A stretch of DNA of 64,000 nucleotides from Achromobacter aegrifaciens (GTDB taxonomy: Bacteria > Pseudomonadota > Gammaproteobacteria > Burkholderiales > Burkholderiaceae_B): NCBI RefSeq assembly GCF_902859735.1, contig NZ_CADIJY010000003.1, positions 124,001 through 188,000 of the forward strand, read 5' to 3'. The translations under genes and the position numbers were made by a program. Position 1 is the first letter of the stretch; every line of letters starts with the position of its first letter. A model generated the notes under the pieces. That model saw nothing but the letters and a program-made list of their open reading frames with translations. It made no database searches and was not told the origin of the DNA. This document shows positions 8,984 to 17,432 of the stretch, in pieces.

Positions 8984-10572
8984 CAGTGGCGGAAGTGGCG
9001 GGTGCCGGTCAGCACCATGGCGATGCCGTGCTCGTCGGCTGCGGCAATCACTTCGTCGTCGCGCACGCTGCCGCCCGGCTGGATCACGCAGGTTGCGCCC
9101 GCGGCCACCACCACGTCCAGGCCGTCGCGGAACGGGAAGAAGGCGTCCGACGCCACGGCCGAGCCCTTCAGGGTCAGGCCGGCGTTTTCCGCCTTGATCG
9201 AGGCGATGCGGGCCGAGTCGATGCGGCTCATCTGGCCGGCGCCCACGCCCAGGGTCATGCCGCCGCCCACGAACACGATGGCGTTGGACTTGACGTACTT
9301 GGCGACCTTCCAGGCGAATGCCAGGTCGTTCATTTCGGCTTCGGTGGGCTGGCGCTTGCTGACCACCTTGAGCGCGTCGCGCGGCACGTTGTAGGCGTCT
9401 GGGCTCTGCACCAGCCAGCCGCCGCCCACGCGCTTGATGTCGAAGGCGTTCTGGCCCGTGCCCATCGGCACTTCCAGCACGCGCACGTTCTTCTTGGCGG
9501 CCAGGATGGCCAGCGCGGCGCCGTCATAGGCGGGAGCCAGCAGCACTTCCAGGAACTGCGCGCTCACGGCTTCGGCCGTGGCGGCGTCGACCGGGCGGTT
9601 GAAGGCGATGATGCCGCCGAAGGCCGAGGTCGGGTCGGTCTTGAAGGCTTGCTGGTAGGCGCCCAGCGTGTCGGCCGCGACGGCCACGCCGCAGGGGTTG
9701 GCGTGCTTGACGATGACGCAGGCGGGCGCTTCGAAGCTGCGCGCGCATTCCCAGGCGGCGTCCGCGTCCGCAATGTTGTTGTAGGACAGTTCCTTGCCCT
9801 GCAGCTGGCGGTAGTTGCCCAGCAAGCCGGCCGGACGCTGCGCGTCCACGTAGAAGGCGGCGGTCTGGTGCGGGTTCTCGCCATAACGCAGGGCCTGTTC
9901 CTGCTTGACCTGCAGGGTCAGGGTGCCGGGCCATTCGTTGCGGGCCGGCACGGCTTCCTGCTTGGGCTCCGCTTCGGCCAGGCTGGTCAGGTAGGCGGCG
10001 ATGGCGCCGTCGTAGGCGGCGGTGTGGGCGTAGACCTTGGAGGCCAGCGCCAGGCGCAGGCCATAGGAGGTGTTGCCGCCCTTGTCCATTTCGGCCAGCA
10101 CGCGCGAATAGTCGACGGGGTCGATCACCACCGTCACGCCGCCGGCTTCGGTGCCGTGGTTCTTGGCCGCCGCGCGCAGCATGGCCGGGCCGCCGATGTC
10201 GATGTTCTCGACGGCGTCGGCGAAGGTGCAGTCCGGCTTGGCAACGGTTTCGCGGAACGGGTACAGGTTGACCACCAGCATGTCGATGCGGTCGATGCCC
10301 GCCGCCTTGATGGTGTCCATGTGCTCGGCGCTGTCGCGGCGCGCCAGCAGGCCGCCGTGGATTTTCGGGTGCAGCGTCTTGACGCGGCCATCGAGAATTT
10401 CGGGCGAACCCGTGTGGGCCGCCACTTCGGTGACGGTCAGGCCGGAGTCGGCCAGCAGCTTGGCGGTGCCGCCGGTGGACAGCAGGCGCACGCCGCGCGC
10501 AGCCAGGGCGCGGGCAAATTCAACGATGCCGGTCTTGTCGGACACCGAAAGCAGGGCGGTTTCGATTTTCAT
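8983..10572 (-). CDS. purH: Bifunctional AICAR formyltransferase / IMP cyclohydrolase PurH
   Basis: 529 residues, full length for PurH, which performs the last two steps of purine synthesis. The N-terminal MGS-like cyclohydrolase domain (about 1-150) begins [10 protein letters not shown]. The C-terminal transformylase domain contains the KHANPCG catalytic segment and ends with the typical TGTRHFRH. It sits between fis and ruvC on the minus strand and its stop codon overlaps ruvC. No PurR-type operator was recognised upstream. Confidence 0.98.
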   Translation of the reverse strand: MKIETALLSVSDKTGIVEFARALAARGVRLLSTGGTAKLLADSGLTVTEVAAHTGSPEILDGRVKTLHPKIHGGLLARRDSAEHMDTIKAAGIDRIDMLVVNLYPFRETVAKPDCTFADAVENIDIGGPAMLRAAAKNHGTEAGGVTVVIDPVDYSRVLAEMDKGGNTSYGLRLALASKVYAHTAAYDGAIAAYLTSLAEAEPKQEAVPARNEWPGTLTLQVKQEQALRYGENPHQTAAFYVDAQRPAGLLGNYRQLQGKELSYNNIADADAAWECARSFEAPACVIVKHANPCGVAVAADTLGAYQQAFKTDPTSAFGGIIAFNRPVDAATAEAVSAQFLEVLLAPAYDGAALAILAAKKNVRVLEVPMGTGQNAFDIKRVGGGWLVQSPDAYNVPRDALKVVSKRQPTEAEMNDLAFAWKVAKYVKSNAIVFVGGGMTLGVGAGQMSRIDSARIASIKAENAGLTLKGSAVASDAFFPFRDGLDVVVAAGATCVIQPGGSVRDDEVIAAADEHGIAMVLTGTRHFRH

Positions 10573-10673
10573 GGTGAGGGACGGAGTGGGGCGGGAGCGC
10601 CTTTCTCGTTCAGGTCGGATGGGAAATCTGGGGGAGCGGGCGGCGCGATGCGCCTGCCGCCCGCGCGCGAAAG

Positions 10674-10913
10674 CTATACCTGGATATTGTGCGCCAGCAA
10701 CTTCTTGCGCAGGGTGTTGCGGGTGATGCCCAGCATTTCGGATGCCCGCGACTGGTTGCCGCCCGACCTTTCCAACGCCACTTCAAGCACCGGGCGCTCC
10801 ACGCAGCGCATCACCATGTCCCACATGTCGTGGGGTTCGGATTCGCCCAAGTCTTCGAAATAGCGCTCCAGGCTGGCGCGCACGCATTCTTCCAGGACAT
10901 CTTTCTTGCTCAT
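10674..10913 (-). CDS. fis: Fis-family nucleoid/DNA-binding protein
   Basis: 79 residues, shorter than the 98-residue enteric Fis but typical for beta-proteobacteria. The C-terminal helix-turn-helix is nearly canonical: [20 protein letters not shown]. The N-terminal beta-hairpin arm is reduced. Fis bends DNA and tunes rRNA, tRNA and recombination sites. It lies 36 bases downstream of dusB, the same pairing as the enteric dusB-fis operon. Confidence 0.95.
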   Translation of the reverse strand: MSKKDVLEECVRASLERYFEDLGESEPHDMWDMVMRCVERPVLEVALERSGGNQSRASEMLGITRNTLRKKLLAHNIQV

Positions 10914-10949
10914 TTGAGTACAGATATTTTTATGTTGGTGTTGAGGCGG

Positions 10950-11981
10950 TTATGCCGCCAGCAGGGCTTCTGCGACCGGCGCCGGATGGGATCCGCCGTC
11001 GCGCGAGATGAGGTCGAACCAGTCCGACACGGCCCGCCACTGGTCGCGGGTGTTGTCGATCAGATTCATGCGGGCGCAGAACGAATCCGCCCCCGGCAGG
11101 CCGTCCAGATACCAGCCTATGTGCTTGCGCGCCGTGCGTACGCCGGTGTGCTCGCCGTAAAACCGGTAATGGTCGTCGAGATGTTCGAGCAGCAGCTCGC
11201 GCATTTCCCCATAGGAGGGAGGGGCCAGTGTTTCGCCCGTGCGCAGGTAGTGGTCGATTTCGCGGAAAATCCAGGGACGGCCTTGGGCCGCCCGGCCGAT
11301 CATGACCGCGTCGGCGCCAGTGTAATCCAGGACGTGCCGGGCTTTTTCGGGCGTAGTGATATCTCCGTTGGCGACAACGGGGATTTTCAGCTCGGCCTTG
11401 ACGGCGCGGATAGTGTCATATTCCGCCTCGCCCGTATAGAGGTCGGCGCGGGTGCGGCCATGCAGGGTCAGGGCGGCGATGCCGGCGTTTTCGGCCATTT
11501 TCGCCACCCGCAGGGCATTGCGGCTTTCGCGGTCCCAGCCCGTGCGGGTCTTCAGGGTCACCGGCACGTCCAGCGGCGCGCAGGCGGATACCACCGCGTC
11601 CAGGATGCGGGCGATCTGGTCTTCATGGCGCAAGAGCGCCGACCCGGAGGCCACGTTGCAGACTTTCTTGACCGGGCAGCCCATGTTGATGTCGATGATC
11701 CGGGCGCCCTTGCTGGCGTTGAACACCGCCGCCTCCGCCATCATGGCAGGGTCGGCGCCGGCAATCTGCACCGAAATGGGGGCGATCTCGCCGTCATGGT
11801 TCAGGCGGCGGGAGGTTTTGACGCTATCCCACAGCTTGGGGTTGCTCGCGGCCATTTCCGAGACGGCATAGCCCGCCCCCAGCTTCTTGCAAAGCTGGCG
11901 GAAAGGACGGTCCGTGACGCCCGCCATGGGCGCGACCAGCACGTTGTTGGGAAGGGTCCATTGACCTATGCGCATGCTCAC
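10950..11981 (-). CDS. dusB: tRNA-dihydrouridine synthase DusB
   Basis: 343 residues. An FMN TIM barrel reduces uridines in the tRNA D-loop. Visible motifs are the N-terminal APMAGVTDRPFR, the catalytic cysteine in INMGCPVKKV, the phosphate-binding NGDITTPE and GRAAQGRPW. The gene leads the dusB-fis pair. The last twenty or so residues are poorly conserved. The ATG in MRIGQW two codons later is an alternative start. Confidence 0.97.
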   Translation of the reverse strand: MSMRIGQWTLPNNVLVAPMAGVTDRPFRQLCKKLGAGYAVSEMAASNPKLWDSVKTSRRLNHDGEIAPISVQIAGADPAMMAEAAVFNASKGARIIDINMGCPVKKVCNVASGSALLRHEDQIARILDAVVSACAPLDVPVTLKTRTGWDRESRNALRVAKMAENAGIAALTLHGRTRADLYTGEAEYDTIRAVKAELKIPVVANGDITTPEKARHVLDYTGADAVMIGRAAQGRPWIFREIDHYLRTGETLAPPSYGEMRELLLEHLDDHYRFYGEHTGVRTARKHIGWYLDGLPGADSFCARMNLIDNTRDQWRAVSDWFDLISRDGGSHPAPVAEALLAA

Positions 11982-12088
11982 ATTTTAACCGGCTCGTTCG
12001 CGCCCTCTTTGTCACCTGGAGAACAATTCGTAACAAAGGAAGGCGAAAGCAGACAACCGCCCCATTATCGGGGGCGGATAGGAAGAGT

Positions 12089-13258
12089 TCAGGCGCGGAA
12101 ACCTTGCAGCAGATGCTGCGCCAGCGGCGCGCGCAGCGGAGAGGCCAGATCCATCCCCAATAAGGCCAGACCACAGGCGTGCTCCACCGGCGCCAGGCCG
12201 GTCGAGAAGATGCGGGGCATCAGATCGGTCAGGCCGGCGGTGATGAAGCGGTCCACGTGGCGCGCTCCGGCGAATTCCGCCAGGGCGGAGCCGGGATTGA
12301 CCTCCGGGTGAGCCAGCCAGCCGGCCAGCGTCTGGGCCAGGCGGGCTGCGTCGCGCAGGCCCAGGTTCAGGCCCTGGCCTGCGACCGGATGCAGGGTTTG
12401 CGCGGCATTGCCGATCGCCGCCACGCGGCCGTGCACCTGGGCGCGGCGGGCGCTGAGCGCCAGTGGAAAGACATGCCGGGGCGCCTGGCTGGAAAGCCGT
12501 CCCAGGCGGTCGCCGAAGGCGACGGACAGCGCCCGCGAAAACGCGCCATTATCCAGCGCCGCCAGTTCGGCCGCGCGCTCGGGCGCGCTGCACCAGACCA
12601 CCGAATAGGCGTCCGGGGTCTGCGGATGCGGCAGCAGCGCCAGCGGGCCCTCGGCGGTGAAGCGCTCCCAGGCCCAGCCGCGGCGGGGCAGGGTGGCGTG
12701 CGCCGTGGTCAGCACCGCGTGCTGGTCGTAGTCGCGGCGCACGTCGACCGCGCCCGCGCCGTCGGATTGCACCGCCACCCGGCACAGCAGCGTCGTGTCG
12801 CCTTGTTCGATGCGCACGCCGTCCGCGTCCTGCATGCCGATCCGGGCGGGCGGGCCCGGCAGCACGGTGACGCCGCAGGCGGCCACGCATTCGTCCAGCT
12901 TGGCATGCAGGCCGGAATAGGCGACCACGCTGCCCAGCTGCGGCACGCCGAAATCGGTGTTCTGGATCAGGGTCCGGCCCAGCCGGCCGCGTTGCGACAC
13001 ATGGATGTTGCGGATGTCGGCCGAGCGTTCGGGCCAGGCATGCAGCGACTCCAGCAGCACCCGGCTGCCGTGGTTCATGGCCAGCACGCGGGGATCCGTG
13101 GCGGGCGCCGCCGCCGACGGCGCGACCGGGGCGGGCGCGCTGGCGGCAAGCAGCGCGATGCGCGCGGGGTCGGGCGCCACGCGCGCCAGCATCAGGGCCA
13201 GCACGCGGCCCACCGGGCCCGCGCCTAGAATCGCTATGTCGAAGGCGGATGAAGTCAT
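12089..13258 (-). CDS. UbiH/UbiF/VisC-type FAD-dependent monooxygenase
   Basis: 389 residues of the class A flavin hydroxylase family. The N-terminal Rossmann motif is ILGAGPVG, and the second FAD motif (IGNAAQTLHPVAGQGLNLGL) is the ubiquinone-hydroxylase signature. Members hydroxylate the ubiquinone ring. In enterobacteria ubiH is next to pepP; here both lie in the same orientation but are separated by a plus-strand TM2 gene, so ubiH is the likeliest role, although regiospecificity cannot be read from sequence. A GC-rich dyad follows the stop codon. Confidence 0.88.
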   Translation of the reverse strand: MTSSAFDIAILGAGPVGRVLALMLARVAPDPARIALLAASAPAPVAPSAAAPATDPRVLAMNHGSRVLLESLHAWPERSADIRNIHVSQRGRLGRTLIQNTDFGVPQLGSVVAYSGLHAKLDECVAACGVTVLPGPPARIGMQDADGVRIEQGDTTLLCRVAVQSDGAGAVDVRRDYDQHAVLTTAHATLPRRGWAWERFTAEGPLALLPHPQTPDAYSVVWCSAPERAAELAALDNGAFSRALSVAFGDRLGRLSSQAPRHVFPLALSARRAQVHGRVAAIGNAAQTLHPVAGQGLNLGLRDAARLAQTLAGWLAHPEVNPGSALAEFAGARHVDRFITAGLTDLMPRIFSTGLAPVEHACGLALLGMDLASPLRAPLAQHLLQGFRA

Positions 13259-13337
13259 GCCCGGATTTTAACCGTCCACTACAATCCGCAGCAGCCGGCG
13301 CGTCTTGGCGCCGTGGTCCTCTTTCCGGTCGATCGAC

Positions 13338-13802
13338 ATGACGCAGCTACAGGCCTCATCCCCGTTGTCCGCAGCTTCCGCCCGCCGCCCGCGCGGCAAG
13401 GTCGCGGTCGGGCTGCTGGCCTGCCTGTTCGGGGCGGTGGGGGCGCATTGGTGGTATCTGGGGCGCCGCCACGCCTGGCTGGTGACCGCGTACACGCTGA
13501 TCAGCCTGTTCTGTGCCGTCAGCTTCTACCCTGTCTGGTACGACAACCCCGCCTTCTTCCTGGTGTTCATACCCATGGTCGACGGGTTCATCGAGAGCGC
13601 GGTGTTCTCGTTGATGCCGGACGAGAAATTCGACCGCATCTACAACGACGGATTGGGCCGGCCGACCCAGACCGGCTGGGGGCCGGTGCTGGTTGCGATC
13701 CTGGCCTGCCTGGTCGGCGCCATCGTGTCCATGTTCGCCATCGCCATGGTGGTGGTCTACACCTGGATCGCCATGGGCTGGCTCGACGGCTACGTCTTTT
13801 AG
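13338..13802 (+). CDS. TM2-domain membrane protein
   Basis: 154 residues from the ATG giving MTQLQASS; an upstream ATG adds eleven residues. Residues 25-75 form a TM2-like unit: hydrophobic helix, GAHWWYLGR turn (TM2 proteins have a G-x-H-x-F/W-YLG motif), second helix. A third segment near 70-85 and a long C-terminal hydrophobic helix (about 115-147) follow. It is probably an inner-membrane protein of unknown role. It is the only plus-strand gene in the block from pepP to ruvA and breaks the pepP-ubiH pair. Confidence 0.75.
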   Translation: MTQLQASSPLSAASARRPRGKVAVGLLACLFGAVGAHWWYLGRRHAWLVTAYTLISLFCAVSFYPVWYDNPAFFLVFIPMVDGFIESAVFSLMPDEKFDRIYNDGLGRPTQTGWGPVLVAILACLVGAIVSMFAIAMVVVYTWIAMGWLDGYVF

Positions 13803-13825
13803 CGCGGCTCTGGCGCGCCGCCAGC

Positions 13826-15169
13826 CTACTCGCGCATCAGCGCTTCGATCTCGCCGGCCTGCACCGGCACGCCGCGGGTGATGAGTTCACAGCCTTCGTC
13901 CGTGACCAGCGCGTCGTCTTCGGTGCGGATGCCGATGTTCCAGTAGGCCTCGGGCACGTCGTCAGCGGGCCGCACGTAGATGCCGGGCTCGATCGTCAGC
14001 ATCATTCCCGGTTCCAGCTTGCGCCAGGGGCGTTCGGCGCCGTGGGCCGGGCCGGGCTGGCGGTAGTCGCCCACGTCGTGCACGTCCAGGCCCAGCCAGT
14101 GGCCGGTGCGGTGCATGTAGAAGCGGCTGTAGTCGCCGGATTCCAGCACCCCGTCCAGCGAGCCTTTCAAGAGTTTCAGGTCCAGCATGCCCTGCGCCAG
14201 CACGCGCAGGGCGGCCTGATGGCCGTCGTTGAAGCTGCGGCCGGGCGCCGTGGCCTGGGCGGCGGCATCCTGCGCGGCCACCGTCAGGTCGTACAGCGCG
14301 CGCTGCGGACCGCTGTAGCGGCCGTTCACCGGGAACGTCCGGGTGATGTCGCTGGCGTAGCTGTCGACCTCGCAGCCTGCGTCGATCAGCACCAGGTCGC
14401 CGTCGCGCAACACGGCTTCGCCGGCCGGGTAGTGCAGCACGCAGGCATTGGCGCCGGCGGCCACGATGCTGTTGTAGGCCACCGATTGCGCGCCGTGGCG
14501 GCGGAACTCGTACAGCAGTTCGGCCTCGATCTCGTATTCCCGCATGCCGGCGCGGGCGACGCGCATGGCGCGCACGTGGGCGCCGGCGGAGATCTTGGCC
14601 GCGCGCCGCATGGCCGCGATTTCCGTGGCGTCCTTGATCAGCCGCATCTCGGCCAGCAGCGGCCGGATGTCCTGTTGGCGCGAAGGCGGCGCATGGCCGC
14701 CGCGGCCGGCCTCGCGCGCCGCGGCCAGCCAGCGGTGCAGGCGCCCGTCGCTGCGCTTGTCGCCCGCCAGTGGGGCGTACAAGGTGGCATGGTCCTGCAG
14801 CAGCGCCGGCATCAGTTCGTCCAGCGCATCGAGCGGATGGGCGTCGTCGAAGCCGAAATGCGCGGCAGCCGCCTCGGGGCCGAAGCGCTTGCCCTCCCAT
14901 ATTTCATGTTCGATGTGGCGGGGGCGGCAGAAGAGCACGGCGCGGTCGGTCGCACCGGCGGTCAGCACCAGCCAGGCGCCGGGTTCGGTGAAGCCGGTCA
15001 GGTAGAAGAAGTCGCTGTCGTGCCGGTATGGATATTCCGCGTCGCGGTTGCGCGTGGCTTCCGGGGCGGTCGCCAGTATGGCGATGCCGCCGCCCTCCGC
15101 GCGCATCTGCGCCATCAGGCGTTGGCGCCGCGCGGCGTAAGGGGCGATGTCGTCGGGAGGCAGGCTCAT
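13826..15169 (-). CDS. pepP: Xaa-Pro aminopeptidase (M24B)
   Basis: 447 residues from MSLPPDD, the family-typical N-terminus; upstream in-frame sequence is not conserved. An N-terminal AMP_N domain (about 5-140) precedes the pita-bread M24 domain. Metal ligands are visible in LIDAGCEVDSYASDITRTFP (two Asp), HRTGHWLGLDVHD (His), TIEPGIYV (Glu) and GIRTEDDALV (Glu). It removes N-terminal residues before proline in cytoplasmic peptides. It is co-directional with the ubiH-like gene. Confidence 0.96.
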   Translation of the reverse strand: MSLPPDDIAPYAARRQRLMAQMRAEGGGIAILATAPEATRNRDAEYPYRHDSDFFYLTGFTEPGAWLVLTAGATDRAVLFCRPRHIEHEIWEGKRFGPEAAAAHFGFDDAHPLDALDELMPALLQDHATLYAPLAGDKRSDGRLHRWLAAAREAGRGGHAPPSRQQDIRPLLAEMRLIKDATEIAAMRRAAKISAGAHVRAMRVARAGMREYEIEAELLYEFRRHGAQSVAYNSIVAAGANACVLHYPAGEAVLRDGDLVLIDAGCEVDSYASDITRTFPVNGRYSGPQRALYDLTVAAQDAAAQATAPGRSFNDGHQAALRVLAQGMLDLKLLKGSLDGVLESGDYSRFYMHRTGHWLGLDVHDVGDYRQPGPAHGAERPWRKLEPGMMLTIEPGIYVRPADDVPEAYWNIGIRTEDDALVTDEGCELITRGVPVQAGEIEALMRE

Positions 15170-15289
15170 GGTGGACTGGGGCGCGAACCCCGGCAGGGTG
15201 AGGATGCCGTTTACTTTACCTGCCATCCCCTGCTTGCGACAGCCCGCAAGGGGCGCACTGAATTCGCTGGACCGCGCAGGCCAAGCTGC

Positions 15290-15295
15290 TACAAT
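15290..15295 (+). promoter_or_regulatory. Likely -10 box of the riboswitch transcript
   Basis: TACAAT lies immediately before the first base of the aptamer's outer stem, which would place the transcription start near 15302. No good -35 hexamer was found at 16-18 bases upstream, so this rests on the -10 and its position only. Confidence 0.4.
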
Positions 15296-15469
15296 CGCGG
15301 CTCTGTCATTGGGGAGTAGCCATCCTTTGTCCCCACAAAGGAGCTAGCGTCAACAGACTTGGTGGTTCAGCGCTGCGCAGCAGCCGCTAGAACTCCATGG
15401 CGCTAGTAGCGGTATCCATGCACGGCGGCACCCGCCGCATGGATCAGCCAGGCGAGACCTTTGGCCGCG
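15296..15469 (+). promoter_or_regulatory. yybP-ykoY family manganese riboswitch aptamer
   Basis: The conserved loop-1 signature GGGGAGTAGC is at 15311-15320 and the matching loop-3/closing signature GCGAGACCTTTG at 15452-15463. Between them are a P2 hairpin (CCTTTG/CAAAGG), the GTCAACAGACTTGG block, and a long P3-type hairpin whose arms are CCATGC and GCATGG. The outer stem is extended by CGCGGC (15296-15301) pairing with GCCGCG (15464-15469). This family binds Mn2+ and switches on exporters (established for E. coli mntP and alx). It lies directly upstream of a CaCA exchanger, a known class of target. Confidence 0.88.
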
Positions 15470-15486
15470 TTGCGTTCACCCCAGCC

Positions 15487-15536
15487 GGGCGAGCCGCGAC
15501 GTCGCGCCAATTGGTTTCTGCTCGTCCGGCTCGCCC
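15487..15536 (+). promoter_or_regulatory. Expression-platform hairpin abutting the start codon
   Basis: GGGCGAGCC (15487-15495) and GGCTCGCCC (15528-15536) are perfect 9-base complements. The 3' arm ends two bases before the ATG of the exchanger, so the stem would block ribosome access. This is consistent with translational control by the Mn2+ aptamer, as in alx. No Shine-Dalgarno sequence is evident, and an alternative ligand-bound pairing has not been worked out. Confidence 0.65.
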
Positions 15537-15538
15537 AT

Positions 15539-16543
15539 ATGTTTCTCACCCTGTTCCTGTTTTTCCTGTCAGCGGCAGTGATCTACTTCGCCTGCGAGTT
15601 CTTCGTGAACGGCGTCGAATGGGTCGGCCATCGCTTCCAGCTTGGCGCCACCGCCACCGGCACCGTGCTGGCCGCGTTCGGTACGGCCTTGCCGGAAAGT
15701 GCCGTGACCTTCATGGCTGTCGTGTTTGGCGAAACCCCCGAGCAAAAAGACATAGGCGTCGGCGCCGCCATGGGCGGCCCGCTGGTGCTGGCGACGCTGG
15801 CGTATGCGGTGGTTGGCCTGGCTCTGTGGCGCTCGCGCCGCGGGCGGGCCACGCAGGCGGACTGTATCAACGCGGACCAGCGCCGGCTGGCCCGCGACCA
15901 GGCCTGGTTCATGGGCATCTTCATCTTCAAGGTGGGCCTGGGCCTGCTGGCCTTTGCCTGGAAGCCCTGGTTGGGCATCCTGTTCCTGGCCACCTACGGC
16001 CTTTACGTCAAGCGCGAGCTCAGCAACGACGAGGAGAGCCTGGACAGCGAGGACCTCGAACCGCTGAAGCTGCGCCCGCGCGACGAGGATCCGAGCATGT
16101 TCTGGGCAGTCACGCAGACGGTGCTGGCCCTGGTCGTGATCGCCGGGGCATCGCATGTGTTCGTGAACCAGATCGAGTTGCTGGGCGTGGCGATGGGCGC
16201 ATCGCCTCATGTGGCCGCGCTGTTGCTGGCGCCGGTGGCGACCGAGCTGCCGGAAATCATGAACGCGCTGATCTGGGTGCGCCAGGGCAAGGAACGGCTG
16301 GCGCTGGCCAATATTTCGGGCGCCATGATGATTCAGGCGACCATCCCAAGCGCGCTGGGTATCTTCATGACGCCCTGGCTGCTGGACGGTCCCCTGCTCG
16401 CGGCAGGCCTGTTCACGATGCTGTCGATCGGCCTGCTGTGGCTCCGTTTCCGCCGCTCGGCCATGAGCGTGCCGGCGTTGTCGGCCGTGGGGGGCCTGTA
16501 TGCCGTGTTCGCAGCCTATCTGGGCTGGCATTTCTACGTCTGA
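15539..16543 (+). CDS. CaCA-family cation exchanger, probable Mn2+ efflux
   Basis: 334 residues with about ten membrane helices arranged as two inverted halves. Alpha-repeat-like motifs are GTVLAAFGTALPESAVTFMAV in the first half and APVATELPEIMNALIWV in the second, separated by a cytoplasmic acidic linker (NDEESLDSEDLEPLK). This is the layout of YrbG-type Ca2+/cation antiporters. The ATG giving MFLTLFLFFL matches the family's start. Control by a Mn2+ riboswitch argues that Mn2+ export, rather than Ca2+, is the physiological role (inference). A strong terminator follows. Confidence 0.82.
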   Translation: MFLTLFLFFLSAAVIYFACEFFVNGVEWVGHRFQLGATATGTVLAAFGTALPESAVTFMAVVFGETPEQKDIGVGAAMGGPLVLATLAYAVVGLALWRSRRGRATQADCINADQRRLARDQAWFMGIFIFKVGLGLLAFAWKPWLGILFLATYGLYVKRELSNDEESLDSEDLEPLKLRPRDEDPSMFWAVTQTVLALVVIAGASHVFVNQIELLGVAMGASPHVAALLLAPVATELPEIMNALIWVRQGKERLALANISGAMMIQATIPSALGIFMTPWLLDGPLLAAGLFTMLSIGLLWLRFRRSAMSVPALSAVGGLYAVFAAYLGWHFYV

Positions 16544-16555
16544 CGGCGTTTAGTG

Positions 16556-16583
16556 CGCGGGGCTTGGGGCCCCGCGTTTTTTT
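16556..16583 (+). terminator. Intrinsic terminator after the exchanger
   Basis: Perfect 8-bp stem CGCGGGGC/GCCCCGCG with a 5-base loop, followed by seven T residues. Confidence 0.9.
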
Positions 16584-16615
16584 CCGCATTCAGGCTCGAT
16601 TTAGCGCCAAAAGCC

Positions 16616-16644
16616 TTGTCCATAAGTGGAAACCCGCGTAAAAT
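16616..16644 (+). promoter_or_regulatory. Sigma70-type promoter of the Mg2+ locus
   Basis: TTGTCC (16616-16621) and TAAAAT (16639-16644) are separated by exactly 17 bases, giving a start near 16651. It fires into a leader of about 330 bases before the ACT-like gene and about 1.1 kb before mgtA. No PhoP box was identified. Confidence 0.6.
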
Positions 16645-16676
16645 CTTGCCCGTTATCCATCCCAGGAGCAGTCTTC

Positions 16677-16730
16677 GTGAATACCGATTCCGGCGAAAGT
16701 TGTCGATCTTGCATCGACGTCGCTGTTTAA
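16677..16730 (+). CDS. 17-codon leader ORF upstream of the Mg2+ locus
   Basis: A GTG start is preceded by AGGAG (16664-16668) with an 8-base spacer, well placed about 26 bases after the predicted transcription start. The peptide is MNTDSGESCRSCIDVAV, ending in TAA. It has two cysteines in a CxxC motif and no proline run, and resembles no leader peptide I recognise. The stop codon lies inside the 5' arm of a stem-loop that competes with a second hairpin, so ribosome position could choose the fold. Proposed as a regulatory leader peptide; expression is unproven. Confidence 0.5.
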   Translation: MNTDSGESCRSCIDVAV

Positions 16731-16838
16731 CAGGTCCACGCAGAACTCCGTCTGCCGCAGCCTGTTGAACAGGTTGCGGTTGTATCCCAAGCTCCAGGCG
16801 CAAGCCCGGGCAATCGCGCAAGCCAGCGGCTTGCCGGG
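16727..16838 (+). promoter_or_regulatory. Competing hairpins in the 5' leader
   Basis: AACAGG occurs twice (16729-16734, 16768-16773) around a single CCTGTT (16761-16766). Pairing with the first copy gives an 8-bp stem over the leader stop codon, with an inner GCAGA/TCTGC stem. Pairing with the second gives a tight CCTGT/ACAGG hairpin; the two are mutually exclusive. A separate perfect hairpin GCAAGCC/GGCTTGC is at 16818-16834, with weak outer pairing CCCG/CGGG. The remaining 145 bases to the ACT-like gene show a GCACG/CGTGC stem and nothing else recognisable. No M-box or known Mg2+ aptamer was recognised. Confidence 0.5.
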
Positions 16839-16984
16839 AAACTCCCCAACATAAACCGCCAGAACCGCCGCTTCAGCCGCAGCGTCAGCGTTCGCGCACG
16901 TTTTTCTCGTGCCTGTCCGCCACGCGCAGCGCGCATGCGCGCGTATTCGCGATCACGCTCCCCATTCTTGCAATGGAGGTCGTT

Positions 16985-17338
16985 ATGCGTTTCTTCGACT
17001 TGTTCCTACGCCGCGCCGGCGTGGACCGCGCCACCGCCCTGGGCCGCCGCCGCGGCACTTCGCGCCTGACGGTCATCTGTCCGCGCGACGAGCTGGGCGC
17101 CTTGCGCAAGCAGATCTGCCTGGACTTCAGCGCCGCCGGCCTGGACGTCTCGCAAGTGCAGATCGACCAGGGCCGGGATCCTGGCATGGCATCCGCCTGC
17201 ATTACCGTCAATTGCCCCCCGGAGCTGCGGGGCGAACTGATGTCGCAGGCGCGCCGCCTGAGCGCCAATCCCGCCGTGCGCCACGTGCATTTCGGCACCC
17301 AGACCACGACGCCGGCCGCGCAGGCCGCGCTGGCCTGA
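16985..17338 (+). CDS. Small ACT-like protein, similar to the MgtC C-terminal domain
   Basis: 117 residues starting MRFFDLF, with GGAGG five bases before the ATG; an upstream ATG overlaps that ribosome-binding site. After a basic N-terminus (about 1-32), residues 33-110 fit a single beta-alpha-beta-beta-alpha-beta unit (LTVICPRDELGALRKQICLD to AVRHVHFGTQ), as in the cytosolic C-terminal domain of MgtC/SapB proteins. The membrane part of MgtC is absent. Its place in front of mgtA suggests a regulatory or partner role in Mg2+ transport, but that is inference. Confidence 0.65.
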   Translation: MRFFDLFLRRAGVDRATALGRRRGTSRLTVICPRDELGALRKQICLDFSAAGLDVSQVQIDQGRDPGMASACITVNCPPELRGELMSQARRLSANPAVRHVHFGTQTTTPAAQAALA

Positions 17339-17366
17339 AGCCGTCCTTTCTTCCACAGGAGAGATC

Positions 17367-17432
17367 ATGCCCAGTGCCTTAGACCCCGAGCCTCGATTGC
17401 GCCCAGTGCGCGGCGCCGGCATGCCTGTCTGA
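17367..17432 (+). CDS. Proline-rich 21-codon leader ORF, MgtL-like
   Basis: An ATG preceded by AGGAG (17357-17361) with a 5-base spacer opens 21 codons ending in TGA. Five residues are proline and the core is DPEPRLRPVR. Enterobacterial MgtL has an acidic-proline start followed by basic residues (EPDPTPLPRRR), and translation of it senses low Mg2+ and proline. Order (small ORF, hairpins, about 330 bases of untranslated leader, mgtA) is the same here, though this is a beta-proteobacterium. The final codons CCT GTC form the 5' arm of the downstream hairpin. Confidence 0.6.
   Translation: MPSALDPEPRLRPVRGAGMPV

Noticed and set aside
16534-16821. 95-codon minus-strand frame in the Mg2+ leader
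   Set aside because: It crosses the terminator and promoter of the plus strand and has no family features.
16560-16984. M-box (ykoK) Mg2+ riboswitch
   Set aside because: Looked for because of mgtA; the conserved M-box core is not visible. The leader ORF and alternative stems explain the region better.
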